From Lewinellaceae bacterium (GTDB taxonomy: Bacteria; Bacteroidota; Bacteroidia; Chitinophagales; Saprospiraceae), in NCBI GenBank assembly GCA_020636405.1, contig JACJXW010000005.1, positions 930,001 through 994,000 on the forward strand: a stretch of DNA of 64,000 nucleotides, in the 5' to 3' direction. The first letter of the stretch is position 1. The number at the start of each line of letters is the position of its first letter. Positions 44,179 through 52,377 of this stretch are shown in pieces. The notes under the pieces were generated by a model that was not told where the DNA came from, ran no database searches, and was given only the letters and a program-made list of their open reading frames with translations. Position numbers and translations under genes: made by a program.

Positions 44179-45345
44179 ATGGCTACTTCAAAGACCATCC
44201 AGATGAAAACAATGGTAAAAAGCCGGATTGCTTTAATGGTGAGGCAGGTGGCGGGTATCAGCATTTCCTGGGCCTGCATCGGCGCCCTGGATGCTTATTT
44301 TATCCATGCTTCCTCCAATAACGATTACCTGCAGCGCACCGAGATCTACGATTTTTCCCGTTTCTTTTGGGGCAACACCGTCACCGGTTTTTTGGGAGGC
44401 ATCCTCGCCGGCTCCCTGCTGGTGTTCTATATGCGGGAGCGCTTCCGGTCCTATCCATTTGGCCTGGCGCTGTTGCTGAACAGTATCATTATCTCCGCCT
44501 TCAGTTTTGCCTTCAGTGCTCTGGCCTTTGATGTTTTCTTCAGCCAGCATATGCATCGTTCCCTCAATGACCCGTTAGTGCTGGAAAAAACTGCGACGAT
44601 ATTGAGGGGGCCCTATTACTTTAAGACGGTAGTGCTCTGGAGCATCGTTACTTTCCTGACGGTCGTCTCCCTGCAGGTTCACGAAAAATACGGCCCGGGA
44701 ATATTGCGTAAAATGCTGCTCGGCCGCTACCACCAGCCCCGTGAAGAGGAACGGATATTCATGTTCGTAGACATCAAATCCTCTACCACCATTGCCGAAC
44801 GCCTCGGCCATGTTCGGTTCTTTAATTTACTGAATGACTTTTTTCGGGATATTACAAACCCCATCCTCTATACCTCCGGAGAAGTATACCAGTACGTCGG
44901 CGACGAGGTCGTCTTGTCCTGGACCATGGAAAAGGGATTGCAAAAGGCCAATTGCATCCGCTGCTTTTTCAGCATGCAGGAGGCCATCAACCGCAAGGCC
45001 CATCGCTATAAAGGCCGCTATGGCGTCGTTCCCGAATTTAAGGCGGGTTTGCACTGCGGATCGGTCACTACTGGCGAGATCGGTGTGATCAAGAAGGATA
45101 TCGTCTTCTCAGGAGATGTCATGAACACCACTTCCCGCATCCAGTCCATGTGCAATGAATACGGAGTGAAGATCCTCTTTTCCAAATACCTGATGGATAA
45201 ACTGAGCCTGCCGCCCAATGGCTATCAGCCCCGCAGAATGGGTATGATCGAACTGAGGGGCAAGCGGCAGAAGGTCGAGTTATATACCCTCAATCAAAGT
45301 TCGATCTCGGCCACTCCGCCACCGACGATCACCACCATGTCCTGA
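44179..45345 (+). CDS. Membrane-bound class III nucleotide cyclase, first paralogue
   Basis: The 388-residue protein has four predicted membrane segments in residues ~20-180 and a cytoplasmic class III cyclase domain (~190-380). Metal-binding Asp residues lie in FMFVDIKSSTTIAERLG and YQYVGDEVVLSW. The Asn/Arg pair for ribose and transition state is in GDVMNTTSRIQSM. The usual adenine-selecting Lys before the second Asp is replaced by Gln (VYQYVGDE), so ATP versus GTP specificity cannot be assigned. A second gene at 58571 is a close paralogue. The short carboxy tail after LYTL is Pro/Thr-rich. It probably makes cAMP or a related signal in response to a membrane cue. Confidence 0.85.
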   Translation: MATSKTIQMKTMVKSRIALMVRQVAGISISWACIGALDAYFIHASSNNDYLQRTEIYDFSRFFWGNTVTGFLGGILAGSLLVFYMRERFRSYPFGLALLLNSIIISAFSFAFSALAFDVFFSQHMHRSLNDPLVLEKTATILRGPYYFKTVVLWSIVTFLTVVSLQVHEKYGPGILRKMLLGRYHQPREEERIFMFVDIKSSTTIAERLGHVRFFNLLNDFFRDITNPILYTSGEVYQYVGDEVVLSWTMEKGLQKANCIRCFFSMQEAINRKAHRYKGRYGVVPEFKAGLHCGSVTTGEIGVIKKDIVFSGDVMNTTSRIQSMCNEYGVKILFSKYLMDKLSLPPNGYQPRRMGMIELRGKRQKVELYTLNQSSISATPPPTITTMS

Positions 45346-45357
45346 GTCCGGGCCGCT

Positions 45358-46191
45358 TTACGGCGTATCGATGTAGGCGATGGCCACAAGTTGCTGGCGC
45401 CAGTTGCCAAAGGCCGGCAAGCCGGAGTTTTGGGGATTGGAGCGGTAGTGGTGGGTATGGCTGGCGATTTTTCCTCTGCCCCGGGCGTGGAACATGGTGT
45501 AGCCGATGACCTGCCCCTGTTCATCTTTCTCGACGTCAACTACTGTTCCAATGTGCATGATGCCCTGCCCGTAGGCCGTGAGCAATTCGATGGAAGGATT
45601 TTGGTATTTTTTACCGACCTGGCCAAAGAACAGTACAGCACCGGGTTTGATCAGGTGGCCACTATCGGCGGCGTTCCCGATGATGTGAAGCCCCCCACGG
45701 GCATGGTACCACTGCGCAAGAGCGCGGGAAGAGCGGGCCTCCGTTACTTCCGGATAAACGAAAGCGGGGAAAGCTTCCTTCATCTGTTGAAGCAGGCGAT
45801 GGAACATGCCCGAGCAATCGCTTAGCGGAATAGAACGATACAGAATATGTTTTGACTCATATTCATTCGCGAGGCGCTGAAGATAGTTGGTGAAAAGGGC
45901 CTCTCTTGATGGCAGGCTGGATATGAGGTCGTACAACACCGGCCCGTTGGCGGCAATGGCCGGCAGGGCAGAAGGGGCATCCAGCAAAGGATAGGGAAAG
46001 GTTGGATTGTTTCCCAAAACACCGGCCATAATACTGAAGGGAGCAGGCAGAAGCATCGTCAGGGCTTCTACATTGGGCCGGCTGCTATCCTGGGGAACGG
46101 GGGCCAAACGGCCATCGTGCTCTGCCCGGGCTACATTTCCCAGGGCAAGTACCCCCAAAGTCAGCAGGAGTAACGTTCTTCGTTTTGTCAT
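45358..46191 (-). CDS. Secreted NlpC/P60-like protein (putative peptidoglycan amidase/endopeptidase)
   Basis: The 277-residue protein has a signal peptide (MTKRRTLLLLTLGVLALGNV, cleavage near VARA). A candidate catalytic Cys lies in LSDCSGMFHRLLQQ (~110). The typical P60 spacing KPGAVLFFGQVGKKY then GIMHIGTVVDVEKDE (candidate His) follows, and FHARGRGKIASHTHHYR is near the end. The carboxy motif GLPAFGNWRQQLVAIAYIDT is shared with a remnant at 46527-46665. The start at 46191 puts the signal peptide first; an ATG at 46251 would bury it. The function is inferred from Cys/His spacing alone. Confidence 0.65.
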   Translation of the reverse strand: MTKRRTLLLLTLGVLALGNVARAEHDGRLAPVPQDSSRPNVEALTMLLPAPFSIMAGVLGNNPTFPYPLLDAPSALPAIAANGPVLYDLISSLPSREALFTNYLQRLANEYESKHILYRSIPLSDCSGMFHRLLQQMKEAFPAFVYPEVTEARSSRALAQWYHARGGLHIIGNAADSGHLIKPGAVLFFGQVGKKYQNPSIELLTAYGQGIMHIGTVVDVEKDEQGQVIGYTMFHARGRGKIASHTHHYRSNPQNSGLPAFGNWRQQLVAIAYIDTP

Positions 46192-46665
46192 ACAGGAATG
46201 GATTAACTCAACCTTGCGGAGGCTTTCTTTTGCCTGTTGCCGCAAAGGCACCGTCGCCGTGTTTTAATGTTCAAAGGGTACCGGCTGGTGCAAAAGGTGC
46301 TTTCCGGCCACTGGGCAGGAAGCTTTGTTCATGGGAGGAATAATGGCAGAACTTTCTTTCGGTTGGCAAAATAGAGAATTAACCTCAGGTTTTGAATGGG
46401 GGAGCGCAGCTTTTTTTTACAGAATTTTCGTAAAGCGCTGATCTTTAGATAATTGTTGTTGAGTCTGGTAGGCGCCAGGGTAGGGGTTAACTCGCCTTCC
46501 CTGGCGCTCTTCGAATATTTGCCGTACTACTGCGTCGCAATATTGGCCACTGCCACCCACTGCTGGGTCCAGTTGCCAAACGGCGGAACCTTATTATTTC
46601 TGTTCTTCAGGTACTGTTGGGTAGTCCCTGCGGGTTTACGGGGGGCCGGCTCAATCCATTGCACT
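46192..46665. other. Intergenic region with a buried gene remnant
   Basis: No intact gene. It contains the promoter region of the NlpC/P60-like gene (reading left) and, at 46527-46665, a minus-strand fragment similar to that gene's carboxy end. A GCGCCAGGG...CCCTGGCGC inverted repeat lies near 46471-46507. Confidence 0.55.
46527..46665 (-). pseudogene. Remnant carboxy end of an NlpC/P60-like paralogue
   Basis: On the minus strand, ending in a TAG at 46527, the open frame reads YLKNRNNKVPPFGNW then TQQWVAVANIATQ. The neighbour at 45358 ends with YRSNPQNSGLPAFGNW then RQQLVAIAYIDTP. The shared PPFGNW/PAFGNW-x-QQ-x-VA-x-A-x-I pattern, same strand and adjacency show an old tandem duplication, of which only the tail survives. 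Its amino side overlaps the last codons of the lipoprotein gene at 46666 in another frame. A frameshifted extension of that lipoprotein is the alternative reading. Confidence 0.45.
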
Positions 46666-47622
46666 CTAAATTCCTTCCAGCCCAAGTTCCTGGCGAAGGG
46701 CCATGTCTTCCCTTTTGTTCTTCTGCCAGTAGGGGGTCAGAAGGGTATTCGTTCGACGGGCTACTGACTTGCGCACTTTGCGGTCCTGCAGGGATGGATA
46801 AGCATCCGTCCAGCCTTCAATAATATAAGGCGCTTCGGCTTGAAAAACGATTTCCAGGGTGCGGTTCATCGCCGGGAATCGGATGGAATAAAGGCGAAGG
46901 TTTTCCCCGCTGAAGTCATTACCGGTATAAGCAGAGAGGCTGGCCTCCGCTTCCATGGGTTCGAAGGGCAGATGGAGCAAACGGGTGATAGCGGTTCCGG
47001 GCAGTGCCGTTAATTTGCCGGTAGGCAGGCCATCGGGATTCATGCGAATGCGGTTGAATATTTCATCTTCCAGTATGGCGTACGGCACTTCGGTGACTTG
47101 ATCGGCTTCGTTTTCGAAATAGGAGTGTAAGGTGCTTGTGTACTTCCCGTCCCGATAGTTGAGTTGATGATAGGCATTCCCGCACCATTCCTGTGTTGAA
47201 GTGGACACCTTCAGGGTTTGGGGATGTTCTTTCACCTTCGTGGGCGTGAAAACCGAAGTCATTATTGCGTAAGAATAGAGCCCGGTCGGGAATTTGCGCA
47301 CCATATTCATTTTGAGGATCGGGGTGCTGTTGGGGTTGGAATAATTATCATTCTTTACCTGTTTATCCGTCAGGAAATCTTCGGTGACGAACACCAGGAT
47401 GGCCTCACCGGGGTGAACATCGGAATACCGGTTTTGCAGCAATTCGTACCGGCTTACCTCTCCCTTACCCTGGTACCAGTAGTCGCCCAGTTTGGGGTGG
47501 CTGCCTTTAAATACCATAGCTGCCGGGAGGGCGGGTTGGCTGTCGGGAACTTTTGAGGTGTCCTGGTTGTGGCAAGCTCCTAACCCGGCGAGCAGCAAAA
47601 GCAGAAGAATGAAGTTTTTCAT
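46666..47622 (-). CDS. Lipoprotein of unknown function
   Basis: The 318-residue protein has a lipobox LLAGLGACHNQ (Cys ~17). The mature part reads DYWYQGKGEVSRYELLQNRY and GEAILVFVTEDFLTDKQVKN, a pattern I recognise from a widespread Bacteroidota lipoprotein family that databases sometimes mislabel as a septum-formation (Maf) protein. No nucleotidase motif is visible here, so that label is not used. A charged tail with a likely helix (NTLLTPYWQKNKREDMALRQ) ends the protein. It may be co-transcribed with the NlpC/P60-like gene downstream, across a 474-bp gap with the remnant. Confidence 0.7.
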   Translation of the reverse strand: MKNFILLLLLLAGLGACHNQDTSKVPDSQPALPAAMVFKGSHPKLGDYWYQGKGEVSRYELLQNRYSDVHPGEAILVFVTEDFLTDKQVKNDNYSNPNSTPILKMNMVRKFPTGLYSYAIMTSVFTPTKVKEHPQTLKVSTSTQEWCGNAYHQLNYRDGKYTSTLHSYFENEADQVTEVPYAILEDEIFNRIRMNPDGLPTGKLTALPGTAITRLLHLPFEPMEAEASLSAYTGNDFSGENLRLYSIRFPAMNRTLEIVFQAEAPYIIEGWTDAYPSLQDRKVRKSVARRTNTLLTPYWQKNKREDMALRQELGLEGI

Positions 47623-48586
47623 AGGCTGTGATTTCTTAGATGGTTATGGTTGTAACATCAAGTGACGGCTTTAGTTGAATTTGCTGGGCTTTAGTAGCCC
47701 GGATGTCACCGCAGCGATGGTTTTACGGTTTCACAGGTACATCAAAAAGGGCAGCCCCGATCCTCTTTCGGTATGGCCTCTTGAACATTGTAAGCCGGAG
47801 GCGAAATTCCTCGTCAAAAAATCAGGGATTCTCAACAATTTCCCAAAGATTTACTAAATTTACTGCCTAAAGCAGGAAAGAAAGGATGTAGGAAACTAAT
47901 ATACTGATCTTTTCGTTCTTTCCTTTAAACCACGATCAGGGCGTTTTCGCCTTTTGTTTCGCTCAGCTACCGAAAAACCACACTGTTTTGTTCCCCTGAA
48001 GACTCTTCTTTGAGCCACTAATTGTAAAGTTGTTCAAAGACACGTTTCGACCCCACCGATTTGCCAACTTATTCCCCATTAAGAGAAACAACCTTTGCTG
48101 ATGGGCATAGGGTTGTGCTTTATTTTCCTTTTTTCGGGTAACAGGTATAGGACATTAGTTTTGTGCTGGCGGAGCCCGGACAACCTGTATAACTTCAAAT
48201 ATCCAGAACCAACCGGTGGCGTAGCACAAACGTGCTACGCCAGAGTCCGGCTTTTTGTCTAGTGGTATAACGGGATTGATGACGCGAACCCTAAAACTGG
48301 ATTCCTTCCTGCCTTCCGTGGATACTGCCGCTTGTATTCCATCTCTCTGGCCACCGCTACACTGCTACTTATCGTATTTTTACGTTTCCCACGCGTCATT
48401 GAAATTTGAGCACACTCTCATAAAAACGTTAAACAAAACCCAGGGAATCCTGTTACTCAACCGAAGCTTTCCTATTGATAGCTACAACTCGGCAAAATGC
48501 CTGTCCAAAGGTGGAGCTACTTCCAGTGAGGAACTACCCACCTTTGGTTTTAATCACCTGATGGTTGGCGCAGTACAATACTGAGG
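47623..48586. other. Gene-free region before the anti-sigma factor
   Basis: No gene is supported. A 109-codon frame ends 2 bp before the anti-sigma start, but shows no sigma-factor motif and is rejected. A perfect hairpin GGCGTAGCAC-AAAC-GTGCTACGCC lies at 48218-48241, and a shorter one (GGGCT/AGCCC) near 47683-47702. No full promoter match was found. Confidence 0.5.
48218..48241. other. Perfect 10-bp inverted repeat, 4-nt loop
   Basis: GGCGTAGCAC, AAAC, GTGCTACGCC, followed after 13 bp by five T (CGGCTTTTTGTC). It could be a weak terminator on the plus strand, or an operator-like palindrome, upstream of the anti-sigma gene. Confidence 0.5.
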
Positions 48587-49384
48587 ATGGACAAGGAAAA
48601 ATTTCTAAAAAGCGGATTATTGGAACAGTACGTTCTGGGGCTTACCGACGAAGTGGAGTCGGAAGAGGTGGAACGTTTTGCAGAAGCCTTTCCGGAGGTA
48701 AGGTCCGAGATCGAGTCCATGCGCAAAGCCATGGATGAATATGCCCGCCAGTATGCGGTACTCCCTCCCGAGGAATTGAAAGCCCGTATGATGAACGAGT
48801 CCGAAGGGCCTGCATCGGCCCTTCGCCGGGATGACGCCCTCAAATACAATGCTGCCGGTGACAGCGGGAGCCGGTGGGGCACCTGGTTGGCGCGCAGTGT
48901 TATGGCGTTGCTTATCGTTCTTTCTTTATCTTTCTATCAAAACAAAGTGGCCACCAGCCAAAAATACGAAGTTTTATCCAGGGAGTACCGGGCTTTCCAG
49001 CAAGACTGCAGCCGGCAACAGGCGGAACTTGAAGGGCTCCTCGAAATCTACGCTTTTCTAAATCACGAGTTGACGGTTCCGGTACGCCTGCAGAGCACAG
49101 GCCTGATACCGGATGCCGAAGCCGTCGCTTATCTAAACGAGAAACAGAAAAAAGTATTCATTAACCCCACCCACCTGCCTGCCCCTCCTCAGGGGAAAAC
49201 TTACCAGATGTGGGCCGATGTCGAAGGTAGAATGATCAACATGGGCCTCGTCGATGGCAACAGCAAGGGATTACAGTCCGTATCCTTCATCGAGGGAATG
49301 GAGAGCCTGAACATCACGCTGGAGCCGGAAGGAGGAAGTGAAGAACCTACGGTGGCAATGTTGTGTGTCAATGCTCGGGTGTGA
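48587..49384 (+). CDS. Anti-sigma factor, RskA-like (orphan)
   Basis: The 265-residue protein has a cytosolic zinc-less anti-sigma-like amino part (LLEQYVLGLTDEVESEEVER, FAEAFPEVRSEIESMRKAMD), one membrane helix (SVMALLIVLSLSFYQ, ~105-120), a coiled-coil stretch (~125-155) and an RskA-type periplasmic domain with NPTHLPAPPQGKTYQMWADV. The family holds ECF sigma factors inactive at the membrane. The expected ECF sigma gene, which normally overlaps or precedes it, is absent here in both strands. The start codon GGATGGAC at 48587 is unambiguous. Confidence 0.88.
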   Translation: MDKEKFLKSGLLEQYVLGLTDEVESEEVERFAEAFPEVRSEIESMRKAMDEYARQYAVLPPEELKARMMNESEGPASALRRDDALKYNAAGDSGSRWGTWLARSVMALLIVLSLSFYQNKVATSQKYEVLSREYRAFQQDCSRQQAELEGLLEIYAFLNHELTVPVRLQSTGLIPDAEAVAYLNEKQKKVFINPTHLPAPPQGKTYQMWADVEGRMINMGLVDGNSKGLQSVSFIEGMESLNITLEPEGGSEEPTVAMLCVNARV

Positions 49385-49569
49385 TGTGCCCGCTTTCTCC
49401 TTCATTTACATATTATCAGCATTTTTATTGGAAATGTTAAGGTTCTCATAAATTTTTATGGCAATAATTAGGACATAAAAGAAAAATTTGGCATTTTAGC
49501 CCTGCCCTCATGAACATTCCTATAGAGAGAGTAAACCAATTCCATTTCTAACTAAATATTCATGAGATT
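49385..49569. other. Short AT-rich leader
   Basis: This AT-rich stretch (AATTTTTATGGCAATAATTAG) leads into the possible micro-gene at 49570. No clear consensus promoter was found. Confidence 0.3.
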
Positions 49570-49671
49570 ATGCTGATTGTTTACATCGCCACAGGTGCTT
49601 TTATCGTAGGCGGAGGGCTCGTAGTCATTTCCAACATGCTTTCAACCCGCAGCCGCAGCCGCTATTATTAA
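49570..49671 (+). CDS. Possible 33-residue single-span membrane micro-protein
   Basis: ATG at 49570, TAA at 49669-49671. The peptide begins MLIVYIATGAFIVGGGLVVI and ends with a basic, Arg/Ser-rich tail (STRSRSRYY). One hydrophobic helix plus a positive tail fits a small inner-membrane protein with its tail inside. The clean design, stop position and isolated setting make it worth listing, although 33 codons can arise by chance. No homologue is known to me. Confidence 0.35.
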   Translation: MLIVYIATGAFIVGGGLVVISNMLSTRSRSRYY

Positions 49672-50143
49672 ACTTACAGACGTACCCTGGGGAAATGCTC
49701 CTTCCTCTGATCAAAAGTGAGCAACTCATATCAGATAAGGGCCTGTAAAACTAACCTTTGCTCTTATCTAACCCGCGCCAAAACCGGCGCATCCACACAG
49801 CAACGCGCTGGTTGCCAGCGCGATGCAAAAAGCTCCTAAAAACCTCTTCAATAGCTTACTTATCTCATTCCCAGTGAACATTCACCACAGCCCGAAACCT
49901 ATGCGCTGCATAGCCGTATGGTGGTGTCCGTACGGCTTTCTGCCTGGGGCAACCTTCGGGCCGTGATGTTATGGCAATCAATAGAAACACTTTAAAAGGC
50001 TGGAAATTCCGGCATTAAGCATTTGCTTGTGCGTGTCTTTGCCGTGTTAAAACAATGGTTTTACATGGTGAAGAAGGCAAAAAACAGGCGAAAAACCAAC
50101 GTATTGCCAACGGTAACCGGAGGAAGGCCCATTGCCCTCCTTC
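49672..50143. other. Intergenic region downstream of lepA
   Basis: No gene. A perfect hairpin CGCGCTGG-TTG-CCAGCGCG lies at 49804-49822. Several short frames here have no protein-like features. The lepA terminator closes the region at 50144. Confidence 0.5.
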
Positions 50144-50183
50144 CGGAAAAACAAAAGGCGCTCTTCCGAAGAAGAGCGCCTTG
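50144..50183 (-). terminator. Terminator of lepA
   Basis: On the minus strand a perfect 12-bp stem, AAGGCGCTCTTC / GAAGAGCGCCTT (50171-50182 and 50155-50166), with a 4-nt loop is followed by TTTTGTTTTT. It lies 27 bp after the lepA stop. Confidence 0.88.
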
Positions 50184-50209
50184 TTTGTCGTCGGTATGCT
50201 ACCGGACGG

Positions 50210-52000
50210 TCAATCCAGTTTCAACACCTCGAGGAATGCTTTTTGTGGTACTTCCACATTGCCGAACTGTCGCATACGGCGTTTGCCTTTCTTTTGCTTT
50301 TCCAGCAGTTTGCGCTTGCGCGTAATGTCACCACCGTAGCACTTGGCCGTTACATCTTTTCGCATTGCCGATATGGTTTCCCGGGCAATGACCTTGGCTC
50401 CGACGGCCGCCTGAATGGCAATGACGAATTGCTGTCGGGGCAACAATTCCTTGAGTTTCTTACATATCTTCCGGCCGAAGGCTTCCGCTTTCTCCCGGTG
50501 TACCAGGGCCGACAGCGCGTCCACCGGTTCTCCGTTGAGGCGGATGTCCAGTTTGACCAGATCAGACTTGCGGTAGTCCAGCGGTTGGTAATCAAAGGAT
50601 GCATACCCCCGGGAGATGGACTTGAGGCGGTCGTAGAAATCGAAAACGATCTCTGCCAGAGGAAGCTCGAAGGACATCTCCACGCGGTCCTGGGTGAGGT
50701 AGTGTTGTTTTTTCAGAATGCCGCGCTTCTCCAGGCAGAGGTTCATGATCGCCCCGATAAATTCCGGCTTGGTGATGATCTGGGCGGAGATGAAGGGCTC
50801 TTCGACATGCTGGATCTGAGTTTGATCGGGCAGTTCCGATGGGGTGCGTACGGTCATTTCCTCTCCACGGGTCGTCAATAAATTGTAGGACACGTTGGGC
50901 ACCGTGGTGATCACATCCTGGTCAAATTCGCGAAAGAGGCGCTCCTGGACGATCTCGAGGTGCAACATTCCGAGGAAGCCGCAACGGAAACCGAAGCCGA
51001 GGGCCACCGAAGTTTCGGGTTCAAAGATCAGGGAAGCGTCGTTGAGCTGCAGCTTTTCCAGGCTGTCTCTCAAGTCTTCATAGTCGTCGTTATCTATTGG
51101 GAAAATACCGGCGAATACCATGGGTTTTACATCTTCGAACCCCTTGATGGCCTGAGCGCAGGGCCTTTCCACATGCGTAACGGTATCCCCCACTTTGATC
51201 TCCTTCGATTCTTTGATGCCCGTGATGATGTAACCTACGTTGCCGGCGGAGAGCTCTTGTTTCGGGTCTTGTATCAGGCGCAGGACGCCGATCTCATCCG
51301 CTTCGTATTCTTTGTCGGTGTTGACAAAACGCACGAGGTCTCCTTTCCGGATGGTTCCGTTCATGAGGCGCAGGTACGCGACGGCGCCCCGGTACGGGTT
51401 GAAAACGGAGTCGAAAATGAGGGCCTGCAGCGGTGCTTCCGGGTCTCCTTTGGGCGCCGGGATGCGCTCTACGATAGCCTTCATGAGATCAGGGACGCCC
51501 TGGCCGGTCTTGCCACTGGCCAGGATGATATCCTCCAGGTCACAACCGATAAGGTCGAGGATCTGCTCTGATACTTCATCGATCATAGCGTTGGGCATGT
51601 CGATCTTGTTCAGAATGGGGATGATCTCCAGGTCGTGCTCGATGGCCAGGTACAGGTTGGAAATGGTCTGTGCCTGGATGCCTTGTGTGGCGTCTACCAG
51701 CAGCAGCGCTCCTTCACAGGCCGCAATAGAACGGGACACTTCGTAGGAAAAATCGACGTGGCCGGGCGTGTCTATGAGGTTGAAAGTATAGGTCTGTCCA
51801 TCTTCGTGGTCATAATACATCTGAATGGCGTGGCTCTTGATGGTGATGCCCCGCTCGCGCTCCAGGTCCATACTGTCCAGGGCCTGTTCCTTCATATCCC
51901 GCTCCGAGATCGTGTGGGTGAACTCCAACAGCCGGTCAGAGAGCGTACTCTTCCCGTGGTCAATATGAGCGATTACACAAAAATTTCTGATATTCTTCAT
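50210..52000 (-). CDS. lepA: Elongation factor 4 (back-translocating ribosomal GTPase LepA)
   Basis: The 596-residue GTPase has G1 AHIDHGKST, the DLERERGITIKS switch I, G3 DTPGHVDF, G4 NKIDMPNA and G5 ASGKTGQG. EF-G-like domains II, III and V follow (FRCGFLGMLHLEIVQERLFR). The LepA-specific carboxy domain ends in AKCYGGDITRKRKLLEKQKK and GKRRMRQFGNVEVPQ. Length is normal. The start at 52000 (MKNIRNFCVIAHIDHGKST) is favoured; an ATG three codons earlier is equally open. Cytosolic and ribosome-associated, it remodels stalled ribosomes. A TATATTTG -7-like box lies directly before the start on this strand, but without a -33 partner. Confidence 0.97.
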   Translation of the reverse strand: MKNIRNFCVIAHIDHGKSTLSDRLLEFTHTISERDMKEQALDSMDLERERGITIKSHAIQMYYDHEDGQTYTFNLIDTPGHVDFSYEVSRSIAACEGALLLVDATQGIQAQTISNLYLAIEHDLEIIPILNKIDMPNAMIDEVSEQILDLIGCDLEDIILASGKTGQGVPDLMKAIVERIPAPKGDPEAPLQALIFDSVFNPYRGAVAYLRLMNGTIRKGDLVRFVNTDKEYEADEIGVLRLIQDPKQELSAGNVGYIITGIKESKEIKVGDTVTHVERPCAQAIKGFEDVKPMVFAGIFPIDNDDYEDLRDSLEKLQLNDASLIFEPETSVALGFGFRCGFLGMLHLEIVQERLFREFDQDVITTVPNVSYNLLTTRGEEMTVRTPSELPDQTQIQHVEEPFISAQIITKPEFIGAIMNLCLEKRGILKKQHYLTQDRVEMSFELPLAEIVFDFYDRLKSISRGYASFDYQPLDYRKSDLVKLDIRLNGEPVDALSALVHREKAEAFGRKICKKLKELLPRQQFVIAIQAAVGAKVIARETISAMRKDVTAKCYGGDITRKRKLLEKQKKGKRRMRQFGNVEVPQKAFLEVLKLD

Positions 52001-52377
52001 AGACTGCAAATATACGTCATTTTAACTGATGTATGTGCCGGTATAGCGGCACCAACTAATGAAAATTGCAGGCTTTTTACATGCACCTGCGCCCCTTCTG
52101 CGCTGGATTCCCATGAGCAGGCGATTACCGAAGTATTTCGGGAAAAAATTTTTTCTTCTCCCGCCCTCGCGGGCCTTGCAGTAACCGGTTTGGAGGCGGT
52201 ATTTCAGGATCCGTTTCCCTGTGCTAAAAAGTTGCGATAATTATAACAACCGAAGTTCCAAAAAGTGGACGAAACGGGCTTTTATTAAAATGGTTGATCT
52301 TTATGCCTAAGCATCATTTCTCCCATTTTCCCGTATATTTGATCAGGAGCGATCTCGAATGAATACCAGGAAATAAA
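52001..52377. other. Divergent promoter region of lepA and the EAD11 gene
   Basis: No gene. For the rightward gene a TATATTTG -7 element lies at 52334-52341, 37 bp before the ATG, without a good -33 match. Confidence 0.45.

Noticed and set aside
46666..47622. Septum-formation inhibitor Maf
   Set aside because: No Maf nucleotide pyrophosphatase motif is present; the protein is a lipoprotein of another family, and the label would mislead.
48255..48584. 109-codon frame ending 2 bp before the anti-sigma gene, as a possible sigma factor
   Set aside because: The translation has no ECF region 2 or 4 pattern and no helix-turn-helix; placement looks coincidental.
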